A stretch of 64,000 bases of DNA from Erythrobacter sp. YJ-T3-07. Lineage in GTDB: Bacteria; Pseudomonadota; Alphaproteobacteria; Sphingomonadales; Sphingomonadaceae. Numbering within the stretch: the first letter of the stretch is position 1; each line of letters begins with the position of its first letter. Below, piece by piece: positions 26,194 through 37,640 of the stretch. The position numbers and the translations under genes are program-made. Where the stretch lies: contig NZ_JAEAGP010000001.1 in the NCBI RefSeq assembly GCF_015999305.1, forward strand, positions 2,569,001-2,633,000. Direction: 5' to 3'. The notes under the pieces were generated by a model. The model worked only from the letters and a program-made list of their open reading frames with translations. It had not been told where the DNA came from and did not search any database.

Positions 26194-27453
26194 ATCGCAC
26201 AGACTGAGCCTAGCGCGAAGACCGCGGTCTTCGATTCAGACCGGACGGGTGGCAAGGCCGCCGGTCTGCGGGTCGCGCTGTTCTCGGGAAATTACAACAT
26301 GGTTCGCGATGGCGCGAACAAGGCGCTCAACCGGCTGGTGCGCTATCTGCTGGAGCATGGCGCGCAGGTGCGGGTCTATTCGCCGACGATCGCCCAGCCC
26401 GCCTTCGCTCCTGCGGGCGATCTTGTCTCGGTCCCATCCTTCGCGATCCCCACGCGCAAGGAATACCGTCTGGCGCTGGGCCTGCCCAAGGCTGTGCGCG
26501 AAGACATCCGCGCCTTCGCGCCCAACGTGGTCCACCTGTCCGCGCCCGACCGGCTCGGCCGCCAGATGCAGACCTTTGCCGCGGAGATCGAAGTGCCGGT
26601 GGTGGCCAGCCTGCACACCCTGTTCCAGACCTATTTCACCTATTACGGGCTCGACATCTTCCGGGGCTATGCGGAGCGTTATCTCGACCGCTTCTACGGC
26701 CGGTGCGACATCGTGCTCGCCCCCAACCCCTACCTTGTCGAGGAACTGCGCCAGACGACGCAGCTTGGCGATCATGTGCATACCTGGAGCCGGGGCGTCG
26801 ACCATAAGCTGTGGAATCCCTCGCGCCGCGACCCGGAATGGCGCCGGGCCAAGGGCTACGCCGATGACGAGGCGGTGCTGCTGTTCTTCGGGCGGCTGGT
26901 GAAGGAAAAGGGCATCGACGTGTTCGAAGAGGTCGTGAAGACCCTTCGCGAGCGTGGACGCAAGATCCGCCCGCTGATCGTCGGCGCCGGCCCCGCGGGC
27001 GACGATCTCGCCGGGCGGATCGGCGAGGCGGTGTTCACCGGCCATGTCGAGGGTGAGGAACTGGCACGCGCGGTCGGCAGCGCGGACATCCTCGTCAATC
27101 CGAGCATCACCGAGGCGTTCGGCAACGTCAATCTGGAAGCGATGGCCTCCGGCCTGGCGGTGGTCAGCGCGGACGCCCCTGCGGCGCGCGCGCTGATCGA
27201 GGATGGCAACAACGGGCTGATCGTGCCCCCGCGCGATGCCCGCGCCTATGCCGATGCGATCGAGCGGCTGACCGACGATCCCGCCTACCGGAAAACCCTG
27301 GCCGATGCGGGGATCGCGTTCAGCGAGCGCTATCACTGGTCGGCGATCCTCGACAATGTCATCGCCAGCTACCGCCAGGCGATCGCCGAGGGCCCGCACC
27401 TGCGCGACCCGAAGGTTGCGGCAGTCGCCGCAAAGCGCAGAGCGGCTGCCTGA
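26194..27453 (+). CDS. Glycosyltransferase family 4 (GT-B), with probable non-canonical ATC start
   Basis: GT-B glycosyltransferase. The first ATG (26299) would give 384 residues and cut away the first Rossmann strand, because the in-frame upstream sequence reads GLRVALFSGNYNMVRDGANK, matching the usual family N-terminus. No ATG, GTG or TTG lies in frame between the upstream stop (26104) and 26299. An ATC at 26194 sits 7 bases after a GAGGGA ribosome site and would give 419 residues. The donor-binding C-terminal motif EAFGNVNLEAMASGLAVV (EX7E) is intact. Its neighbours suggest glycolipid or exopolysaccharide assembly. It ends 4 bases before the convergent TIGR01244 gene. Confidence 0.85.
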   Translation: MAQTEPSAKTAVFDSDRTGGKAAGLRVALFSGNYNMVRDGANKALNRLVRYLLEHGAQVRVYSPTIAQPAFAPAGDLVSVPSFAIPTRKEYRLALGLPKAVREDIRAFAPNVVHLSAPDRLGRQMQTFAAEIEVPVVASLHTLFQTYFTYYGLDIFRGYAERYLDRFYGRCDIVLAPNPYLVEELRQTTQLGDHVHTWSRGVDHKLWNPSRRDPEWRRAKGYADDEAVLLFFGRLVKEKGIDVFEEVVKTLRERGRKIRPLIVGAGPAGDDLAGRIGEAVFTGHVEGEELARAVGSADILVNPSITEAFGNVNLEAMASGLAVVSADAPAARALIEDGNNGLIVPPRDARAYADAIERLTDDPAYRKTLADAGIAFSERYHWSAILDNVIASYRQAIAEGPHLRDPKVAAVAAKRRAAA

Positions 27454-27457
27454 CCTG

Positions 27458-27790
27458 TCAGCCCTGCGCCGCTTCGTAGAGGCGGCCAGAGCGCGCGCCG
27501 GAGCGGCAGAAGGCGAGTACCGGCCCCGGCATCTCGGCCAGCGCCTGCGCGAAATCGCCCTTGCGCGCGGCGATATCGTCCGGCCCGGCGATGGGGATAT
27601 GCCGTGCCTCGATTCCCGCGTCCTGCGCAGCCGCAGCAATTACCGACCAGCTTGGCTGGCCGGGTTCTTCGCCATCGGGCCGATTGCCGATGATGGCGCG
27701 AAAGCCACGTTCGGCCAGCGCAGGCAGGTCCGCCGGGTCGATCTGCCCGGAAACCCACACGTTTTCATCGAGCTGTTTCATGTCGATCAT
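27458..27790 (-). CDS. TIGR01244-type DSP-like phosphatase/sulfurtransferase domain protein
   Basis: 110-residue protein of the beta-lactamase-hydrolase-like (DUF442, TIGR01244) group, which has a dual-specificity-phosphatase fold. It begins MIDMKQLDENVWVSGQIDPADLPAL, and the active-site loop is FCRSGARSG, a Cys-x5-Arg-like loop where the preceding His is Phe. GGAAGGAC precedes the ATG. It is 24 bases downstream of the Anbu gene on the same strand and is the last gene of that operon. Related domains are linked to sulfide/persulfide metabolism or phosphatase-like action. Its role with Anbu is unknown. Confidence 0.85.
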   Translation of the reverse strand: MIDMKQLDENVWVSGQIDPADLPALAERGFRAIIGNRPDGEEPGQPSWSVIAAAAQDAGIEARHIPIAGPDDIAARKGDFAQALAEMPGPVLAFCRSGARSGRLYEAAQG

Positions 27791-27813
27791 CGAAAGTCCT
27801 TCCAGTCGTCGGT

Positions 27814-28569
27814 TCAGGTCTCGGTCTCGCCACCCGTTTCGAATTCAAACTGCGGCAGGCGGTTGACCGCCTCGCGCAGCGATAGGCTCCACTGTTCGGA
27901 GATGCGACGGAAATAGGGATCATTGGTCTCGATCCGCTGCTGGTGGCCAAGCCTGCAGGCATCGCGCTCGTGCGTGGCGAGATCGAGCGGCAGGTCGACC
28001 GCGAGATTGGACCGGATGGTCGAATCGAAGCTGACCATCAGCAGCCGGGTCGCGTCCTCGAAGGTCATCGCGGGGTCGAAGGTGCGCACGATGATCGGGC
28101 GACCATACTTGGTCTCGCCGGTCTGGAAGAAGGGCGAGTCATCGCCCGCCTCGATGAAGTTGCCTTCCGGGTAGATCAGGAACAGGCGCGGTTCGCTGCC
28201 CGCGATCTGGCCGCCCAGAATCAGGCTGGCGCGGAACGACGCGCTCGCCTCGGGCCCCTCGTGCCGCAGCGACGCAATCACCTCGCGCAGGGTATTGCCC
28301 ACGATGGTCGCGATCTGGAACATCGACGGAGCCGACAGGATCGACGGGTCGCGTTCGGACGGCGCCTTGGTCCGCTCGTCCAGCAGGCTGACGACCGCCT
28401 GCGTGGTCGCGAGATTGCCCGCCGAAAGCAGCGTGATGATCCGCTCTCCCGGGTTTTCCCAGTGGCGCATCTTGCGCACCTGCGAAACGTCGTCGACGCC
28501 CGCATTGGTCCGCGTATCGGACATGAAGATCAGGCCGCGGTCCAGCCGCATGCCCACGCAATAGGTCAT
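27814..28569 (-). CDS. Anbu (ancestral beta subunit) proteasome-type peptidase
   Basis: 251-residue member of the Ntn-hydrolase proteasome-like family Anbu. The N-terminus MTYCVGMRLDRGLIFMSDTRTNAGVDDVSQVRKM leaves Thr2 as nucleophile after methionine removal, and the SDTRTNAG segment is a family hallmark. Length fits the family (about 240-250). Anbu forms a helical open-ring assembly in other bacteria; its native substrate is not settled. It sits in the conserved gene set ATP-grasp, alpha-E, transglutaminase, Anbu, here with 35 bases to the transglutaminase gene. Known comparative work proposes a peptide ligation and degradation system. Confidence 0.92.
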   Translation of the reverse strand: MTYCVGMRLDRGLIFMSDTRTNAGVDDVSQVRKMRHWENPGERIITLLSAGNLATTQAVVSLLDERTKAPSERDPSILSAPSMFQIATIVGNTLREVIASLRHEGPEASASFRASLILGGQIAGSEPRLFLIYPEGNFIEAGDDSPFFQTGETKYGRPIIVRTFDPAMTFEDATRLLMVSFDSTIRSNLAVDLPLDLATHERDACRLGHQQRIETNDPYFRRISEQWSLSLREAVNRLPQFEFETGGETET

Positions 28570-28604
28570 CTAGTTCGGCACTCGTCGTAATGGTGTGGAA
28601 AGGA

Positions 28605-29405
28605 CTATTGCTCGACCTTCAGGGTGACAAGCACGCCTTCGTCACTTCCCCCCATCCGCATGCCGTTGATCGGCGCGGCTTCGCGGAAGTCTATCCCGGT
28701 GGCGACGCGGATATAGCGCTCGTCGGGCGAATAGCCGTTGGACACGTCGAAACCGACCCAGCCCAGGCCTTCGAAGTAGGCTTCTGCCCAAGCGTGGCTG
28801 GCATCCTGTTCGACCCGGTCGTTCATCATCAGGTAGCCCGAGACGTAGCGTGCAGGCAGGCCCAGCAGCCGGGCGGCCGAGCAGAAGATATGCGCATGGT
28901 CCTGACACACGCCCGTGCCGCCCGTGATCGCCTCTTCGGCGGTGGTGCCGGAATGGGTGTTGCCGCCTTCATAACCGACCGTGTCGAGAATCGCGGCGGA
29001 CAGTGCGTGCCCCGTGGAAACCTGCGCGATGTCGCAATCGCCCAGACCGGCCACCAGCTTGCGCACGCCCTCGCCCGCCTGCGTCAGCGGGGAAGAGCGC
29101 TTGAAGTGCCACAGCGGCAGGAAGCCCTGGTGCTTGCCCAGAACGCCGTCACCCTCGGTGTTTTCGACCAGGCCGACGCAGCGGATGGAGGTCTCGGTGC
29201 GGCCTGGCTCGATGCCGATCAGGTCGACCCGGTTGCCGTTGTGATCGTCATAGCAAAGCTCGCTCGCCCCGCCCTCGACCGTGATGGTCCAGTCGAGCAC
29301 CTTCTGGCCGCGGCTGTCCTTGGGTCGCATGCGGACCTGCTGCAGCCCGTAGGCGACCGGCGCATCGTAGGTATAGCGCGTCTCGTGATCGACCCGCAGC
29401 CTCAT
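28605..29405 (-). CDS. Transglutaminase-like cysteine peptidase family protein
   Basis: 266-residue protein with an N-terminal beta domain (MRLRVDHETRYTYDAPVAYG) and a transglutaminase-like core. The catalytic cysteine is in GGTGVCQDHAHIFCSAARLLG, the histidine in DASHAWAEAYFEG and the aspartate in WVGFDVSNG. The ATG at 29405 overlaps the stop of the alpha-E gene; the frame is open upstream but only over that gene. It belongs to the Anbu operon. The family is thought to cut or ligate isopeptide-like bonds, possibly of peptides made by the ATP-grasp protein. Confidence 0.92.
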   Translation of the reverse strand: MRLRVDHETRYTYDAPVAYGLQQVRMRPKDSRGQKVLDWTITVEGGASELCYDDHNGNRVDLIGIEPGRTETSIRCVGLVENTEGDGVLGKHQGFLPLWHFKRSSPLTQAGEGVRKLVAGLGDCDIAQVSTGHALSAAILDTVGYEGGNTHSGTTAEEAITGGTGVCQDHAHIFCSAARLLGLPARYVSGYLMMNDRVEQDASHAWAEAYFEGLGWVGFDVSNGYSPDERYIRVATGIDFREAAPINGMRMGGSDEGVLVTLKVEQ

Positions 29406-30349
29406 GCGCCCGGTCCGAACGAATAGTCGGTGGAAATCTGGCTCGCGAGCCGGTTGTTCGCGTCGAGGAAGCTTTCGATGAATTCGTGCAGCCCGTCGTC
29501 GAAGATCGCGTCCATCGACCGGCCCAGATAGTCGAGATGGATGCGGTCGGCCAAAGCGCAGGACTCCGTACGGTTGTCGTAGTTCTTCGCGAGATAGCCC
29601 AGATTGTCGCATATCTTGTTATAGCAAAACGCCAGGCTGCGCGGCATCTGCTCGTGCAGGATCAGGAACTGGGCGATGTCGCGCGGATTGACCGTCGCGC
29701 CGTGGAGCCACTGGTAACTGCGCAGCGCCGAGACAGAGCGCAGGATCGTCTCCCACTGCTTGATGTCGAGCGTTGAGCCCACCTGGCTGATGGAGGGCAG
29801 CAGCAGGTAGTACTTCACATCGAGGATGCGGGCGGTGTTGTCGGCGCGTTCGATGAAGGTGCCCAGCCGCACGAAATTGAACCCGTCGTTGCGCAGCATC
29901 GTGCCGGTGGTCGCGCCGCGCACCAGCGCATTCTGCTGGCGGATCGTGGTCAGCGTGTCGGGCAGGTCCGCTTCGGGGATGGTCCCGCGCAGCAGCTTGT
30001 CGAGCGTCATCCAGCTTTCGTTGGTCGCTTCCCACACCTCGCTGGTCAGCCCGATCCGGACGCCGCGGGCATTGTCGCGCGCAGACTTGACCATCGAGAT
30101 GATGCTGGAGGGATTGTCCCGATCGCTGAGCAGGAATTCGATCACCTTGGACGAGTTCGGCTCGCCATGGCGGGCCTTGAAGGCATCCAGCTGGCCGACC
30201 GTGGTCAGCACGGACTGCCACTCCGAACGCGACGACCCCGCACGCGTCAGCGCGATGCGGAAGCCCGCGTCGAGCAGACGCGCGGTTGCCTCTGCCCGCT
30301 CGAGATAGCGGAACATCCAGAACAGGCCTGATGCGGTCTTACCCAGCAT
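29402..30349 (-). CDS. Alpha-E domain-containing protein (DUF403)
   Basis: 315-residue all-helical alpha-E protein. MLGKTASGLFWMFRYLERAEATARLLDAGFR is the strongly conserved N-terminal pattern of the family, with FVRLGTFIERADNTARILDVKYY as the second helix set. No catalytic residue is known. The family almost always occurs beside circularly permuted ATP-grasp and transglutaminase genes, as here. Its start lies 32 bases after the ATP-grasp gene, and it overlaps the transglutaminase gene by 4 bases. Confidence 0.93.
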   Translation of the reverse strand: MLGKTASGLFWMFRYLERAEATARLLDAGFRIALTRAGSSRSEWQSVLTTVGQLDAFKARHGEPNSSKVIEFLLSDRDNPSSIISMVKSARDNARGVRIGLTSEVWEATNESWMTLDKLLRGTIPEADLPDTLTTIRQQNALVRGATTGTMLRNDGFNFVRLGTFIERADNTARILDVKYYLLLPSISQVGSTLDIKQWETILRSVSALRSYQWLHGATVNPRDIAQFLILHEQMPRSLAFCYNKICDNLGYLAKNYDNRTESCALADRIHLDYLGRSMDAIFDDGLHEFIESFLDANNRLASQISTDYSFGPGA

Positions 30350-30381
30350 CGCGCGCCTCCATCGAAAGGGCTGCCGCGCGA

Positions 30382-31806
30382 TCAGTCATCGAGCACCCAC
30401 GTATCCTTGGTCCCGCCGCCTTGGCTCGAATTCACCACGAGCGATCCTTCGGTCATCGCCACGCGGGTCAGCCCGCCCGGCACGATGTCGATCGAATTGG
30501 GTGCCATCAGCACGAAGGGGCGGAAATCGACGTGGCGCGGGGCAAGGCCCTGCTCGGTAAAGATCGGCACGGTCGACAGCGCCAGCGTGGGCTGCGCGAT
30601 GTAGCCGTCCGGGTTCTCCTTCAGCTTTGCGCGGAAGTCGGCGATTTCCTGCTTGCTGGCGGTCGGTCCGATCAGCATGCCGTAGCCGCCCGATCCGTGA
30701 ACCTCTTTCACCACCAGCTCGTCCAGCTTGTCGAGCACTTCGGCCAGCTGGTCCGGCTCCGAACAGCGCCAGGTGGGCACGTTCTTCAACAGCGGCTCTT
30801 CGCCGGTGTAGAATTTCACGATCTCCGGCATGTAGCTGTACAGCGCCTTGTCGTCGGCAATCCCCGTCCCCGGCGCATTGGCGATGGTCACGCCGCCCGC
30901 GCGATACACATCGAAGATCCCCGGCACGCCGAGCATCGATTGCGGATTGAAGTTGAGCGGATCGAGATATTCGTCGTCGATCCGGCGGTAGATCACATCG
31001 ACCGGCTTGTAGCCTTGCGTGGTGCGCATCGCGACGCGCCCGTCGATCACCCTGAGGTCGGACCCCTCGATCAGCTCGGCGCCCATCTGATCGGCGAGAA
31101 AGCTGTGTTCGAAATAGGCCGAATTGAATGTTCCGGGCGTCAGCACGGCGACCGTCGGCTTGTCGAGGCACGCGGCAGGTGCGCAGGACGACAGCGAGCG
31201 GCGCAGCCAGCTGGGGTAATCGCTCACCTCGCGGATCGGGATATCCGCGAACAGCTCCGGAAACATCTGGAGCATGATCTCGCGGTTTTCGAGCATGTAG
31301 GACACGCCCGAGGGGGTCCGTGCGTTGTCTTCCAGCACGTAGAATTCGTCTGGCCCGGTACGCACGATGTCGGTGCCGATAATGTGGGTGTAGATGCCAC
31401 CGGGCGGATCGAAGCCCATCATCTTGGGCAGGAACGCGGCATTATTGGCGATCAGGCTTTCCGGCACGCGCCCTGCGCGCAGGATCTCCTGCCGGTGGTA
31501 GATGTCATAGAGGAACGCGTTGATCGCACGGACGCGCTGCTCGATCCCCTTGGAGAGCTTGCGCCATTCGTTGCCCGAGAGCACCCGCGGCACGACGTCG
31601 AACGGGATCAGGCGTTCATCCGCCGCCTCTTCACCGTAGACGTTGAAGGTGATCCCGATCTTGCGGAAGAAATTCTCCGCCTGCTCGGACTTTCGCAGGA
31701 CCCGGTTGTCAGGTTGGGAATCGAGCCATTTGCGAAATGCCTGGTAGGCTTCGCGGGTCTCGCCCGACTTGCCCCCATCGTGTCCAAGCATTTCGTCGAA
31801 GCTCAA
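30382..31806 (-). CDS. Circularly permuted type 2 ATP-grasp protein
   Basis: 474-residue circularly permuted ATP-grasp ligase (DUF404/407 type) with VLEDNARTPSGVSYMLENREIM, a hallmark Mg-ATP segment, and DVIYRRIDDEYLDPLNFNPQS. ATP-grasp enzymes join a carboxylate to an amine, so a peptide or amide product is expected. The start is TTG at 31806 with GGGAAC upstream; no ATG is nearby in frame until residue 6. It is the first gene of the five-gene Anbu operon and lies 114 bases downstream of acs, where the operon promoter may sit. Confidence 0.92.
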   Translation of the reverse strand: MSFDEMLGHDGGKSGETREAYQAFRKWLDSQPDNRVLRKSEQAENFFRKIGITFNVYGEEAADERLIPFDVVPRVLSGNEWRKLSKGIEQRVRAINAFLYDIYHRQEILRAGRVPESLIANNAAFLPKMMGFDPPGGIYTHIIGTDIVRTGPDEFYVLEDNARTPSGVSYMLENREIMLQMFPELFADIPIREVSDYPSWLRRSLSSCAPAACLDKPTVAVLTPGTFNSAYFEHSFLADQMGAELIEGSDLRVIDGRVAMRTTQGYKPVDVIYRRIDDEYLDPLNFNPQSMLGVPGIFDVYRAGGVTIANAPGTGIADDKALYSYMPEIVKFYTGEEPLLKNVPTWRCSEPDQLAEVLDKLDELVVKEVHGSGGYGMLIGPTASKQEIADFRAKLKENPDGYIAQPTLALSTVPIFTEQGLAPRHVDFRPFVLMAPNSIDIVPGGLTRVAMTEGSLVVNSSQGGGTKDTWVLDD

Positions 31807-31920
31807 TTGAGTTCCCGGCCTTCCTGTTCGGCTGTTCCGGCTTCTCTACTGGCCGTATGCCGTCGATAGTCACCCAACCAAGAGCCTGCGTCAATTGTTC
31901 CGCCGCGCGAAATCTTCACC

Positions 31921-33843
<1,923 letters not shown>

Positions 33844-34073
33844 GGCGGTGGCTCTCCCAATCGTGTTTTCCGGACGGCTAACCGATCGATACGGTTTTGG
33901 CGACCGCGCAGCTTCGCTGGGGCTACTTGAACGGCGGCGGCCCGGTGACGAACGAACCAGCCAGACCGACGAACGACATGGCCGCGCCCTTGCGCCATCC
34001 GGGCAAGGCCAATAGCGAGTGACCCTGTAACATCGGCGCCGAGTCGCGTGCCGAGAAATTTCAGGGGAATCAG

Positions 34074-36239
34074 ATGCGTAATAAGGTGTTTTTGATGGCC
34101 GCCCTCATGGCGGGCGTCGCGGTCCAGCCGCTTGCCGCCAAGGAAGGTATGTTCACTCCGGAGCAACTGCCCGAGATTGCCGACGATCTGAAAGAGACCG
34201 GTCTCGAACTCGATCCCGAAGCGCTCACCGACCTCACTGGCTTCCCGATGGGCGCGGTCGTCAGCCTGGGCGGCTGCTCGGCCAGCTTCGTTTCGCCGCA
34301 GGGGCTGGTGGTCACCAACCATCACTGTGCGCGCGGATCGGTCCAGTACAACTCGACCGCCGAGAACAACTATCTCGAAAACGGCTTCCTCGCGAAGACC
34401 ATGGGCGCCGAACTGCCTGCCGCGCCGGGCTCGCGCATCTATATCACCACCGACTTCAGCGACGTGACCCAGCGCATGCGCGCAGGCACGGACACGATGA
34501 CGCCCAACGAGCGGTATGACGCGATCGACCAGCGGGCGAAGGACATCACTGCGGAGTGCGAGCAGGAGGCCGGCTATCGCTGCCGGGTCGCGAGCTATTA
34601 TGGCGGCGACGAATACAAGCTGATCAAGCAGCTCGAAGTGAAGGACGTGCGCCTCGTCTACGCCCCGGCGGATTCCGTCGGCAAGTATGGCGGCGACGTC
34701 GATAACTGGATGTGGCCGCGCCACACCGGCGATTTCTCGTTCTACCGCGCCTATGTCGCGCCGGACGGCTCCTCGGCCGAATATTCGGAAGACAACGTGC
34801 CCTACAAGGCCGAGCACTTCCTGAAGGTCTCCAAGAGCGGGCTCGACGAAGGCGATTTCGTGATGGTCGCAGGCTATCCGGGCTCGACCTCGCGCTACGC
34901 GATGCTCGCCGAAGTCGAAAACACCTTCGGCTGGGAATATCCGACCTTCCAGAAACTGCTGACCGACTGGATCGGCACCATCGAAGCCGCCGCTCCTGAA
35001 GGATCGGATGCGCGGGTCAAATACGAAGCGCGCCTTGCGGGGCTCAACAATTACGAGAAGAACCTGCGCGGCCAGATCGAGGGCGCGCGCCGCGTCGGCC
35101 TGATCGAACGCCGCCGCGAACGGGAAGCCGCGCTGGCCGACTGGATCGCCGCCGATCCTTCGCGTGCAGCTTACGGTCCGGCGATCGAGGACCTGGCCGA
35201 ACTCTCGCAGGAAAACGCCACCGCGGCGCGCACCAGCTTCTGGTACGGCAACGCCACGCGCGCGCAGCTGCTCTCGGTTGCCCAGCGGCTGTATCGTCTC
35301 GCCAAGGAGCGTGAGAAGCCCAACGCCCAGCGCGAATCGGGCTATCAGGAACGCGACATGGCGTTCTTCCGTCAGGGGCTGCAGGCACTCGACCGCCGCT
35401 ATGACGCTAGCGTCGACAAGGCCGAATGGGAGCTGTTCCTCAACGGCTATCTCGCCCAGCCGGAAGCCGAACGCGTCGCCGTGTTCGACAACGCCCTGGG
35501 CCTGACCGGCGTGGACGATGCCAAGCAGCTCGATGCGATCCTCGACGGGTACTACGCCAACACCTCGCTCGACGAGAGCGAGACCCGCCTCGCGCTGATG
35601 GATGCCAGCGTCGCCGATCTGGAAGCGAGCAAAGATCCCTTCATGAAGCTCGCGATCGCGCTCTACGATTACGAGCGCGGGCTCGAGGACGAAGCCGAGG
35701 AGCGCGCCGGTCGCGCGCTCGCCCTGCGCCCCGCCTATATGGAGGCGATCACGCAGTGGCAGTCGCAGCAGGGCATGCTGCCCTATCCCGATGCCAATTC
35801 GACGCTGCGCATCACCTACGGCAACGTGATGGGCGGTTCGCCGTTCGACGGGATGGAATACCTGCCCTTCACCACGCTCGAAGGGATCACCCAGAAGGAC
35901 ACCGGGATCGATCCGTTCAACGCTCCGGCGCGCGAACTCGCCCTGATCGAGGCGAAGGATTACGGCCAGTACAAGCTCGACTCGATCGGCTCGGTCCCGG
36001 TCAACTTCCTGTCCGATCTCGACGTCACCGGCGGCAACAGCGGCTCTGCCACCCTCAATGCGAAGGGCGAACTGGTCGGCCTGCTTTTCGATGGCACGTT
36101 CGAAAGCGTCAATTCGGACTGGGATTTCGACCCGCGCACCACACGGTCGATCCATGTCGACACCCGCTACATGCTGTGGGTGATGGAAAAGGTCGACGGG
36201 GCACAGAACCTGATCGCGGAGATGGATATCGTCGACTAG
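34074..36239 (+). CDS. S46 family dipeptidyl-peptidase (DPP7/DPP11-like)
   Basis: 721-residue periplasmic serine exopeptidase. A signal peptide ([23 protein letters not shown], about 22 residues) is followed by the chymotrypsin-like fold with the catalytic His in [10 protein letters not shown] (H83/H84) and the nucleophile S656 in [11 protein letters not shown]. The central helical domain of the family lies between. It releases dipeptides from oligopeptide N-termini; DPP7 prefers hydrophobic and DPP11 acidic P1 residues, and the specificity is not clear here. AGGGGAATC precedes the ATG. A terminator follows. It may provide peptides to the cell as a nutrient source. Confidence 0.93.
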   Translation: MRNKVFLMAALMAGVAVQPLAAKEGMFTPEQLPEIADDLKETGLELDPEALTDLTGFPMGAVVSLGGCSASFVSPQGLVVTNHHCARGSVQYNSTAENNYLENGFLAKTMGAELPAAPGSRIYITTDFSDVTQRMRAGTDTMTPNERYDAIDQRAKDITAECEQEAGYRCRVASYYGGDEYKLIKQLEVKDVRLVYAPADSVGKYGGDVDNWMWPRHTGDFSFYRAYVAPDGSSAEYSEDNVPYKAEHFLKVSKSGLDEGDFVMVAGYPGSTSRYAMLAEVENTFGWEYPTFQKLLTDWIGTIEAAAPEGSDARVKYEARLAGLNNYEKNLRGQIEGARRVGLIERRREREAALADWIAADPSRAAYGPAIEDLAELSQENATAARTSFWYGNATRAQLLSVAQRLYRLAKEREKPNAQRESGYQERDMAFFRQGLQALDRRYDASVDKAEWELFLNGYLAQPEAERVAVFDNALGLTGVDDAKQLDAILDGYYANTSLDESETRLALMDASVADLEASKDPFMKLAIALYDYERGLEDEAEERAGRALALRPAYMEAITQWQSQQGMLPYPDANSTLRITYGNVMGGSPFDGMEYLPFTTLEGITQKDTGIDPFNAPARELALIEAKDYGQYKLDSIGSVPVNFLSDLDVTGGNSGSATLNAKGELVGLLFDGTFESVNSDWDFDPRTTRSIHVDTRYMLWVMEKVDGAQNLIAEMDIVD

Positions 36240-36264
36240 ACGGCCAGCCACTTCACAAGAAAAG

Positions 36265-36292
36265 AAAGGGCGGCCCGCGGGTCGCCCTTTTT
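36265..36292 (+). terminator. Intrinsic terminator after the S46 peptidase
   Basis: AAAGGGCGGCCC-GC-GGGTCGCCC forms a GC-rich stem (with one G-T pair) ending in five T residues at 36288-36292. It lies about 28 bases after the peptidase stop and before the diguanylate cyclase gene. Confidence 0.8.
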
Positions 36293-36351
36293 GCAATGCA
36301 CGCATTGATTTGGCGGCATATTCCCCATTATCACTTTAATCTTTGTTAGCG

Positions 36352-37548
36352 ATGTATCGCTATCGCGTTCACATGAGGATGGACGATAGGACCCAAGGTG
36401 CTTCGCCCGATCGGCCCGAGGGACGGTTGAACGCGACGCGAGGACCTTTGCCGTGGCTGATGCGGTGGAGCCATGGGACGCCCAAGGAACTGCGTCCATT
36501 CATGTGCGGTGCGCTGCTGTCCTCGCCCGGTGCGGTGATCTTGGGCGCAGTAAATGGCCTGTTCCTGGCCAGCCTCGCGCATTTCACCATCGGCGGACCG
36601 GCTTTCACGATCATCATCGTCATCGAAACGATTCTACTGTTCACCCGCCTCATCAGCCTAAAGCGGGTGAGCAAGATCCGCTCCACTGGCGAGATACCGG
36701 GCATAGACGTACCGATCACGCTTTCGATCCTGTGGTGCGCGCTGCAGGGCGCGCTCTTCTTCTTCTCGATGAGAAGCGGCAATACGGGCATGATGGTCCT
36801 TGTGGCGGCCCACTGCATGGGGCTGGTCGGACCACTATGCGCGCGCAACTACGCGGCGCCCCGTCTCGGCATGCTGCTGGTCGCGCTATGCGTGGGCCCG
36901 TTCCTGGCTGGCGCCGCGAGCACGGGCGAACCGCTGATGCTGGCGCTGCTGGCACTGCTTCCCGGCTTCCTGGTCGGCTCGATCCAGTTGCTGGCACACT
37001 ACCGAAGCGCGATGCTTTCCGCCCTCAGCGCGGAACTGATCAATGCAGAGCGTGCGCGCCGAGATCCGCTGACGGGTCTGCTCAATCGGCATGGGCTGGA
37101 GGGGGTGATGAAAAACCTCTCCCGCGACGAGGTATTCTCGCTGGTGTGTTTGGATCTGGACGGCTTCAAGCCCATCAACGACCGCTTCGGCCATGCAGCG
37201 GGTGACGATCTGCTCTGCGAAGTCGCCAATCGGATGCAATCGGCGCTTGCCGACGGACAGGTGCTCGCCCGGATCGGGGGAGACGAATTCCTCGTCCTCC
37301 TGCCCGGCCAGGACGCACAGACGGCCGAGGCGGTAATCGAAGCAGTCCTCGCCAGAGTTGCAGGCGCACCCTACGCAGCCGACGCAAAGAGCCTGGTCGA
37401 GATCGGCGTTACTGCGGGCTTCGCCTGCTATCCGGACGATGCCACCAACATCGGGGAGCTGCATGTTCTGGCCGACCGGGCGCTCTATGCCGCAAAGAAG
37501 GCGGGCAAGGGTATCGGCACACGCTACGCGCCTACACTGGCCGCATGA
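36352..37548 (+). CDS. Membrane GGDEF diguanylate cyclase lacking an I-site
   Basis: About 398 residues. The N-terminal half has about six hydrophobic helices (SSPGAVILGAVNGLFLASLAHF to LLALLPGFLVGSIQLLAHY). After a linker the GGDEF domain begins RDPLTGLLNRHGLE and includes the intact active site RIGGDEFLVLLPG (about residues 307-318). The place of the inhibitory RxxD site reads ADGQ, so product inhibition by c-di-GMP is probably absent. The start is unclear: TTG 36343, ATG 36352, ATG 36373 and ATG 36379 are all possible and no ribosome site is obvious. It precedes cydA by 92 bases on the same strand. The signal sensed is unknown. Confidence 0.87.
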   Translation: MYRYRVHMRMDDRTQGASPDRPEGRLNATRGPLPWLMRWSHGTPKELRPFMCGALLSSPGAVILGAVNGLFLASLAHFTIGGPAFTIIIVIETILLFTRLISLKRVSKIRSTGEIPGIDVPITLSILWCALQGALFFFSMRSGNTGMMVLVAAHCMGLVGPLCARNYAAPRLGMLLVALCVGPFLAGAASTGEPLMLALLALLPGFLVGSIQLLAHYRSAMLSALSAELINAERARRDPLTGLLNRHGLEGVMKNLSRDEVFSLVCLDLDGFKPINDRFGHAAGDDLLCEVANRMQSALADGQVLARIGGDEFLVLLPGQDAQTAEAVIEAVLARVAGAPYAADAKSLVEIGVTAGFACYPDDATNIGELHVLADRALYAAKKAGKGIGTRYAPTLAA

Positions 37549-37640
37549 CGCCCCGGCGGATCGCCTCTGTTGCACAGATCGCAACGCCCGATGACGAACC
37601 AGCGCTGGTAGCACGGCAGGCCTTTCTGTAAGTCGCGCCC

